A stretch of DNA of 64,000 nucleotides, from contig CM076280.1 of the NCBI GenBank assembly GCA_038380795.1, positions 4,575,501-4,639,500 on the forward strand, given 5' to 3'. A model generated the notes under the pieces. It was not told the origin of the DNA and searched no databases. It saw only the letters and a program-made list of their open reading frames with translations. A program made the translations under genes and the position numbers. The stretch comes from Pyrocephalus nanus. Taxonomy: Eukaryota; Chordata; Aves; Passeriformes; Tyrannidae. Of the stretch, positions 57,136-64,000 are shown one piece after another; position 1 is the stretch's first letter; each line of letters opens with the position of its first letter.

Positions 57136-58776
57136 CCAGAGATGAATCTCAAGAACTAAAATGTAGAGGCCTGGAGAGGTGATGGTTGTAAGAAGGTGAG
57201 GAGCTGTCTGTTGGGAAGCACCAGTTATTCCTGGAGAAGGTCTGGCCATGGGAGCTGTGTGGATGGCTCTGCCCCCACCATGCAGGGGCTGTAGTGGAAA
57301 GGGAGGTGCAGTGGGATCAGGGCTTTTTCCAAGGAGTCAGAATGAGCATCCTGTAGCATAGAGAGCAGTGGCATAACCTTCCACTTTTGCCCCTTGCCAC
57401 CTAACATGGGAAGCAAATAACTGTGGAAGGGTTGCTGTTCTCTTCTGGTCCCTTCACCCTCCCCTTTTTAGTTAGCAGTTTGTTCATGTGCCATCCAGCC
57501 CATGAGAAGAGCTCACAACCCCAAAAGCCTGTCAGGCTGCCAAAGCATCATGTCCTCAATGCATCTGGGCATGATCTCCCCTGTCCACCCCACCTGGGTT
57601 TCACCCTGGCAGGGAGCCTCAGTTCAGGTCCTGCATTCATCCTGAAAATGCTTTTCCTGGTTATGGTGCTCAGCATGGAGGAGATTTCTCATCTGCTTCT
57701 TCCGCCCCGGAAAGTGCCCAGGAAAGACAGGTCTGTACAGGCATTATTACCACTTGCTGCTGTGGGCTCCCAGGAGCTCAAGGCCAGCTGAGCCCCTCAG
57801 GCCAGCCAGGGCCAGCCCCTGGAGACCTTCTCAGCTCAAGGGAGTCGGTGGCCTCTCATCAGCACAGCCTCCCACCTCAGCTTCACTCCTGCAGTCCTGG
57901 GGTGCCCCAACTCCCTTTCCCACAGGCAGGCTTTCCATGCTGCTATTTGATTTTTTTCTTCTAACTACCATGTTGGCACTGTCAATCTCCTCCAGCGGGG
58001 CTGACAGGACTGGGAGCAGGAAAAGTTCTGCTCTGAGTCATGTTAAATCCAGTGACATATTTTTTTTTTCCACTGGGGCAAAGCTTTGCCCTCTGTGTTT
58101 GAGGTGCTGTGTGTACCATGCACCCAGAGGGATGTGGAGAGGGGAGCCATGGGACACAGAAAACTGCTCAGCTCTTGTCCCCTGTGCTCCCAACCTTAGG
58201 CAAGGCCAGCTGGATGGCCTTGCAGCATCTACCACTGTTTGGGCCTAGAATGCCCAGTGGACTCCTAGGAAAGACCCTGGAGGCCACTGGGGGGGAAGTG
58301 AGAGGGACATCACACACTGAGCCAGCGGTGTAGGACAACATCAAAGCAGAAGTCTGGGGGAAGAGGAGAGGTGCTCATACTGGTGAAATTCAGCTGCTCA
58401 TGAAGTCCAGGTCACATTAGTGCCAAGATCTTCTCTGTCACAGATAGTGGAGCCAGGGTTGCACCTTACCTGGGGCCACCAGCCAGCTCCTGGCTCTGGG
58501 TGATGTCCATGGCCAGGGGGAGAGAAAGCTGGAGCGGAAGGTGAATGGTGCATGGTGGGGTGGGAAACTCCAATCAGCTGCTACCCCTCTCCCTCCCCAC
58601 CCTCTGGCAGATGGGCTGAGCTGGTGTCCTCCTGCTTTTCTTGCATCTTCTGCTGTCCCACCCAGGCTGAGAAAGGAGGATGGCACCAGAGGACTCTTGG
58701 AATCGGGTTCCAGCTACCTCCCTTCCGGTTTCACTTGGTTGTAACTGTCGGTTTGTTTGAGGTTTTACCTGTGTTT

Positions 58777-58845
58777 AAGAAAAAAAGAAAAAAAAAAAGG
58801 GAAAAAAAAAAAAGAGAGAGAGAGAGGAAAAAAAAAAAAAGAAAG
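58777..58845 (+). repeat. Homopurine tract in the 3' UTR, 69 nt
   Basis: Unbroken A/G sequence made of A runs and a (GA)n core. A second purine-rich stretch follows at 58914-58998 with few interruptions. Confidence 0.9.
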
Positions 58846-59314
58846 CCCGATAGCCAACATAAGTTTCTTACTGCGACTGATTCAAATGGGGAAAAAAATA
58901 ACAAGTGAGGCTTTACAGAGAGGGAGAAAAGAGGGGGAAAAAAAGAAAAAAAAAAAAACAAACATAAAAAAGGAGAAAAGGAAAAGAAAAGAAAATCCAC
59001 ATAATCCAAATCCAAGAAGAGCAAAGCCTATTTTTGTGTGTTTGAAAGGAAAACACCGATTCTGCCAGCTGAGTAGACAGCTAGATACTAAGTGTAGATT
59101 TCCCTAGAAGTACCGTGAGGTTTTATAACATTGTCTGGTTTTGTTTTCCTCGTGCGTTGTGATAAATCCAGGAACTAAGGCTAAGGGGTTTTTCCCCTGG
59201 TATATTGTTGTTTGTAGGGGGAGGGGGGCGGAGTTTGGTTTGGGGTTTGTTTTTTTTTTTTGGCCAGATTATTTTTTTAAGTGTGTATTTGTGCTTATTT
59301 TTACGTTATCCAAC

Positions 59315-59322
59315 TGTACATA
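59315..59322 (+). promoter_or_regulatory. Pumilio-type element TGTACATA
   Basis: Matches UGUANAUA on the transcribed strand inside the 3' UTR. Confidence 0.4.
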
Positions 59323-60575
59323 TGCATTTAATCAGTATTTCACTGTGCTCTAATTACTGCACTCAGAAGCACTGCACAGTCTGAATCCCAGAGAGCTGAG
59401 AGAGACTAGGAGTGAGTGGGGAAGGAGAAAGCTGCTACCTGAGCAGACAGGTGATTTCCAAAGGTGGGAAGCGGGGTGCCAACCATCCCCTTCCCACACT
59501 CCAGCTGGTTGTTTCCATTCGAGGCCAAGCTATAAGACAGGAAGGGATGGGGTAGAGTCAGGCAGAGATGGGGTGAAGTCAGCCAAAGCTGGGATGCTCA
59601 GAGGGGTTTCAGAGCTGGCGGTTTGGCCTGTTTTGGATGCCGTGGAAATTCCCAGCCTGTCGGCACCATCCTGCCCTCCCCTGCCTGATCCCTGGAGGCC
59701 CCAGTGAGAGTTAATGGGCATGTTCCTACCACTGGGAGAGGACCATGTGCCTGGCACAGATACAGTCCAGATATCTCCATGGTTTTGGGCCCCATTTTGG
59801 TCTCAGTGGTGCAGCTGAACGGATTTGCTTTACTTTTTTTTCCATGTCATCCCATCCTGTGGGGAAGGCCATGTCCCTGCTGGGGATGCAGCAGTGCTCC
59901 TGCCTCCAGTGGACCTCATATGTTGGGCAAACTGAAGCCCTGGGGACAGTCCCCTTTCTCTGAAAGACCTTGACCACTGAGTTCAGCGGGAGCACGACCA
60001 AAACATCAGCAGGAGCAGGTCCGGGTGGCCCAAGATGTATTTCCTTGGAGCTACAGTCAGTGTGGGCAAGAGGGGTTTGGTGTTGGGCTGTTCCTGCCAC
60101 CTGGGGGGTTCAGATCCCAGTTCATTTTAGCAGGAGCAAAGTGAGGCTTCATGTTTTGTTTCTGTCTTCGTTTGGCAAACTGAACTGTTCCCTTTTCACC
60201 GGATCTACACATCCAAGATTCATTAAGGATGAGAATCGCTTCCTCTGAGGCCACACACAAGAGCTTGGGTTGGCTTCAGGTGTTCGATGAGGAGTCTTGG
60301 TGCTACTTGTTGGTGGTGTTAGTCCTGTCAGGTCGAGATACGGAGCTAACGAGTCCAAGTTGTCTTTGGTTCCCATTCTGGCTTAGTTCAGTCTTTTGGG
60401 GTTTTTTTTTCATTCTTTTGGTGAGGCCATAATTCAGCCACCAGTTTCCATCTTCTGAGTGCAAAGAACCAGGGCTTTAACGAAACATTTCACCAGCAAT
60501 TCAAGAGGGAATTGGAACCATTGCGGAGTTTGCATTGTACGGCCTCTGTAATTACGTACCTGTCTGCAGATGATG

Positions 60576-60651
60576 GGCTGAATTTTGCTCCCATCAAGTC
60601 AACACAGGTTTTTGTTGTTGTTGTTGACTTCCCTGGGAGCAGGATTGAGCC
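60576..60651 (+). repeat. Imperfect inverted repeat / hairpin in the 3' UTR
   Basis: The left arm GGCTGAATTTTGCTCCCATC..AAC (60576-60603) pairs imperfectly with the right arm GTTGACTTCCCTGGGAGCAG..GCC (60623-60651). A 19-nt loop containing (GTT)n lies between. The arms resemble the ends of a palindromic amniote repeat that I recall as GGGCCAAATTCTGCTC..., so it may be an exapted transposon relic. Confidence 0.7.
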
Positions 60652-60654
60652 GTA

Positions 60655-60735
60655 CTATATATATAAATATATATATAAATATATATATGATATATATATA
60701 ATATTATGTGTGTAATATTATATATATATCAGTGT
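60655..60735. repeat. (AT)n microsatellite
   Basis: Alternating TATATA blocks with AATAT interruptions in the 3' UTR, directly after the inverted repeat. Confidence 0.9.
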
Positions 60736-60745
60736 AATATTTACA

Positions 60746-60751
60746 AATAAA
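60746..60751 (+). terminator. PAPPA: Candidate poly(A) signal AATAAA
   Basis: Canonical hexamer in TTACAAATAAAACTGTGATC. Cleavage here would leave out the final, motif-rich 850 bases of the 3' UTR. Confidence 0.45.
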
Positions 60752-60827
60752 ACTGTGATCTCGTCTAGAGAAAAATGTATTCATATTACCAACTGCTCTT
60801 CCATATTTATGTATCATATTGTATCTT

Positions 60828-60885
60828 TTTATTATTGTTATAATTATTATGATTATTATGGTTATTATTATTATTATTATTATGG
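60828..60885. repeat. (TTA)n microsatellite
   Basis: Imperfect ATT/TTA trinucleotide repeat in the 3' UTR, purest at 60862-60882. Confidence 0.85.
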
Positions 60886-61143
60886 AATCTTTCTTGGCAC
60901 CTTTTGGAAGCCACGTCAACCAATACTCCAATGAAGTGCTGAGGATCTATTTTCACAAGAATTCTACTGGTCTACTGTATAAAAGAGAAAAGAAAAAAAA
61001 AAAAAAAAGAAACAAGCAAAATACAGTTCAACCCTTAATTCTGTACCTCACGCCTGTACGTTTGCTGCTCCGATTTTGGGTTTTATTTTGCGTTCGTTTG
61101 TTTTTAACGGATCTAATTTAAGTCTCCAAGCAATATATAAAGA

Positions 61144-61151
61144 TGTAAATA
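61144..61151 (+). promoter_or_regulatory. Pumilio-type element TGTAAATA
   Basis: Exact UGUANAUA match, followed within 10 bases by TTATTTATT (61159-61167), an AU-rich element motif. Both lie in the distal 3' UTR. Confidence 0.45.
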
Positions 61152-61499
61152 GTAAAGCTTATTTATTAAGATTGTCATCTTTTTTAATTTATATTTACAC
61201 AATTGTTCATCTAATTTATTTTTTTTTCAATACAGTTTTTAACAGTTGTCCTTTTTTTTGGTTCATGATGTTTTTTAAATCATTTTCACAGAATTTCTTT
61301 ATACAGGTTTTTCTCTTTCTTTTAATAAGCAACAACTTCCTCTGGTCTTTCAAAAACAGGTCATGTTTCACTTCAAAAAGAAAAAAGTTATGTCAGATTC
61401 ATCAGAAATATTTTGCCATTGTTGATTCCTATACCCTAAAGTTCTATATTATATAAATATATAATACCTTGTATGCTTAAATATTTAACTGTGTGATTT

Positions 61500-61507
61500 T
61501 GTATATA
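61500..61507 (+). promoter_or_regulatory. Pumilio-type element TGTATATA
   Basis: Exact UGUANAUA match about 100 bases before the inferred cleavage site. Confidence 0.45.
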
Positions 61508-61598
61508 TCTTCATACACATGCTCACACACATATGAGGGTTAATGTCCCCAGATGTTGGGAGAACAGAGAATCAGAAACACAAACAATATAAGCTTGT

Positions 61599-61604
61599 AT
61601 TAAA
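61599..61604 (+). terminator. PAPPA: Candidate distal poly(A) signal ATTAAA
   Basis: The commonest variant hexamer, in AGCTTGTATTAAAGAGTTC. The change from A/T-rich to GC-rich sequence immediately downstream supports it as the end of the long 3' UTR. Confidence 0.6.
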
Positions 61605-61620
61605 GAGTTCTGAACTGGAC

Positions 61621-64000
61621 CCCTCGCTCTTGCCACGTCTCCTTTGCTTTCGGTCGAGCCGGCCCCGAGCAGCGCTGGGTACCCTTGGGGGAGCTGAGTG
61701 GGGCTGTGGGGTCCCACATCTGGCTGCACAGCTGCACAGCACCCTATCCACGTCCTGCAGGTCTTTGCTTTTGGGCAGGGGTGTGGAAAAGTGCCGTGTT
61801 TTGACAGTGGATGGAGGGAGGCAGCGCCAGCCGGAGCCGTGTGAGCCCAAGAGCCCCTTTCACCTCCAGTGGGTTTGGCTCTGACAAGGTGGTTCAGGTC
61901 CTGCTTCGCTCAGGGCAGGCTGGTGCTTGGTGGAGGTTTTGGTGTGAAAGGGGTTGAAAATCTAAATGTTGAATGCTTCTAATTTTAACAAGAATTTAAT
62001 TTCTTTTTCGAATTGTCCATGGTTTCTGCCCTCCCTCTCCATCACATATGGAACATCGTCATCCAGAAAACGAGTCCCGGTGGGAATGTGCCTTGGCTCA
62101 GGGGTGTTTCCTAGGAGGGAAGGAGGGCTGAAAGCAAACTATGTGCAGCTACAGAGCTGAACATCTGAATGCAGAGAGCCTTTGGACATGTGAGAAAACA
62201 GACAGATAAAGATAAATCAGTCTCCAGTGGTGAGGAGATAGCTGGGCTTGCAGACCCCCTGCCAGACCAAGGCCTTGTAAGGTGTGCACAGGGAGCCTGT
62301 GTGTGTCTGGTGATGATAAAGCCCTGTGCCCAGGATAAACACACATGTACATGTACAAACACATGCAATGTCACAGCCTGACCTGGTCCCCACCCCTCCT
62401 CAAAGCTGGCTCACCTGCAGTGAAGATGCATGTCCCTCCTGCTGGAGAATGACACTCTGCAACCCAACAGCATCGTTTTGGTGGGCACAGCAACGGGCAC
62501 ATCGTGCCCACAGGCATGAACAGGTCCAGAGGGAATGGGCAGGACTCCAATCACAGGAGTGTCAGGTCTTGCTAATGTGTGAAATAACCTGAAGTGGCTT
62601 AAGAAGCTTTTGATCCTATAACACTAGAAGTGTGGCTTTTTGTTGCCACAGCAGGTGTTTGTGGAGAGGAGGGTGGGCTGGACGAGGTGTAGCTCCAGCA
62701 GAGCCTGCAGCAGCCCAGGGCTCAGCCCTGAACAGCTTGTGCAGCCCACCTGCCCCAGCCAGGGGCAGCGTCCCTGGGCATTTAAGTTGATGATCACTAA
62801 TGGTAAAGTCCTTTGGCACTGTTCTGGCCCATCAGCTTTGCAGATTTTCCTCTCTTAGGGGCTTTGCCTCCCCTCAGTTCCAGCCATGCTGGTCCTGCTC
62901 TGCTGCCCCCACACCGTTGTTGCTCCAGCAGGACCCCCACACTCTGTAGAAGGGCCATGTAGAGACCCAACTCACTTCCCACACACTCAGACCCAGCCAA
63001 AGGAAAGGACTTCATGCTGCTGTACTAAGAAATTTGTATCAATTCAGCTTCCAAAGGTGGACTGATTTGGCGTTGACATCTCCAAACCTTGGGGATGCAC
63101 ACACAGGCAGGACAGGCACTGTTCAACCCTGACAGTTATTGACCCCTGATCCAAGAAAGAGTCATTTTTAACCCAGTTAACTCCCAAACTCATTAACAAT
63201 TTAAGTCCCTGGGAAAGGCCTGGTGAGATGTGGAGGCTGGGAGCACAGAGAGAGGACAAGGAAGGGGTGCATGGGGGCAGCAGTGTTAAACACCAGCTCT
63301 GCTTTCCCTGTTACACATTGCCTTTTGCATCTGCTTGGGTCACCACTGGGCCCCAATGCCAGGCAGCTCCATTTGCCATCCTGATGAGGTTACAATACTG
63401 GTTGGTACCACCTTGGCCCCCTCCAGAAGTGTGGCAGTAATACCATAGAACAATAAATGAATCCCACACCACACAATCCATGGGATGGATGGGGGCAGTA
63501 GACTGAGAGATGAGAATAAATTATGGGGTTTTTTTGACGCTGACATAAATGAGTCAGTAAAACTGTTTTGCATTTTACCTGTGAAAATTCACTGCCATAT
63601 GCTGAGCAGGGAGAGACAGAAAGAGCACAAGCAAGAGCGCATCGTGTTTTCTATCCTGTCCTTTCCTGTGGTCAATGCATTATTAATGGGCTATAAGTGC
63701 GTCACAGACAGCCCTATCAATAGCACGTACTGTAGATAAAAAGGCCCAGGAACGATGCATTAAATGGGCTGTGTCTTTAGCAATATACAGATCAATTGGC
63801 TGTGTGTTGAAATATCTATTAAGCGTTAATAAAGACCTTAAGGTGGGAGCAGCCATGAAGGCAGGGAACAGCAGGCAGCTCGCCCCTGCTGGGCTCTGCT
63901 CAGCTCCACTCCTCCTGCATGTGCACAACCAGCCCAGGATCAATTGGAATGCACAGTCAGAACAACAGTTTCTGCATCCAGATTACGTGTCTGTCTGGAG
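61621..64000. other. Intergenic sequence downstream of PAPPA
   Basis: No exon, RNA gene or recognisable repeat is supported. A block at 63640-63850 has the look of conserved non-coding DNA. In human the neighbour on this side is ASTN2 in convergent orientation, but no part of it is seen here. Confidence 0.6.

Larger units (their letters stand above)
55305..61620 (+). other. PAPPA: PAPPA 3' UTR (about 6.3 kb, end inferred)
   Basis: Follows the TAA stop without another coding signal. The last kilobase is strongly A/T-rich with ATTTA-type and Pumilio-type motifs, and base composition turns GC-rich just after an ATTAAA at 61599. That supports an end near 61620. A long 3' UTR of several kilobases is also what I recall for human PAPPA. 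Contents: a homopurine tract (58777-58845), more purine-rich sequence to about 59000, an inverted repeat (60576-60651), AT and TTA microsatellites (60655-60735, 60828-60885) and candidate poly(A) signals at 57130, 60746 and 61599. Confidence 0.75.

Noticed and set aside
58714..58720. CTACCTC, a let-7 seed match in the 3' UTR
   Set aside because: A single 7-mer in 6 kb of UTR is expected by chance and no conservation can be judged here.
58731..59107. Lys/Glu-rich and Phe-rich open frames on both strands
   Set aside because: Produced by the purine-rich low-complexity tract of the 3' UTR.
61621..64000. Search for the neighbouring ASTN2 gene, tRNAs, microRNA hairpins or CRISPR-like arrays
   Set aside because: No exon with recognisable ASTN2 sequence, no tRNA arms and no regular repeats seen by eye.

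Overview
The window is vertebrate, almost certainly avian, chromosomal DNA. The best clues to the lineage are two clear minus-strand CR1 LINE 3' ends of the kind that dominates bird genomes (15713-15955 and 43606-44030), worn amniote repeats (MIR-like SINEs, short palindromic elements), compact introns, and the absence of any Alu- or L1-like sequence. I cannot name the species.

The window holds one protein gene, on the plus strand: the 3' part of PAPPA (pappalysin-1, pregnancy-associated plasma protein A), the secreted metzincin protease that cleaves IGF-binding proteins. Twelve coding exons lie between 3223 and 55304. All junctions are GT-AG and the phases agree throughout. Together they give 1,734 nt, which is 577 residues plus a stop, and correspond to the C-terminal third of the protein. 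In order they encode the end of the region between the protease domain and the CCP modules (exons a-c), five CCP/sushi modules (exons d-j), the third Lin12-Notch repeat LNR3 (exons j-k), and the conserved tail (exon l). The catalytic domain and signal peptide lie upstream of the window. By my recollection that human PAPPA has 22 exons, these would be exons 11-22.

Layout: 1-3222 is the 3' part of an intron. 3223-7723 holds exons a-c. Exons d and e (16799 and 23410) follow the long introns c and d. Exons f-i lie between 26229 and 33186, exon j at 39682, exon k (most of LNR3) at 44068, and an 11-kb intron precedes the terminal exon l at 55197. A long 3' UTR runs from 55305 to about 61620. It carries a homopurine tract, an imperfect hairpin, AT and TTA microsatellites, three Pumilio-type motifs and several candidate poly(A) signals. 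From about 61620 to 64000 the sequence looks intergenic. In human the next gene is ASTN2 in convergent orientation, but I see no part of it here.

I found no new gene system, RNA gene, CRISPR array or intact mobile element. The points most worth checking concern splicing and the 3' UTR. A CR1 copy ends just upstream of the acceptor of the LNR3 exon, which can be skipped without a frame change. A 13-bp tandem repeat carrying extra TTTAG motifs sits in front of exon i. Exon g has an A-rich, non-YAG acceptor. The 3' UTR contains a hairpin and several Pumilio-type motifs. Several CpG-bearing, AT-motif-rich blocks are candidate conserved enhancers.
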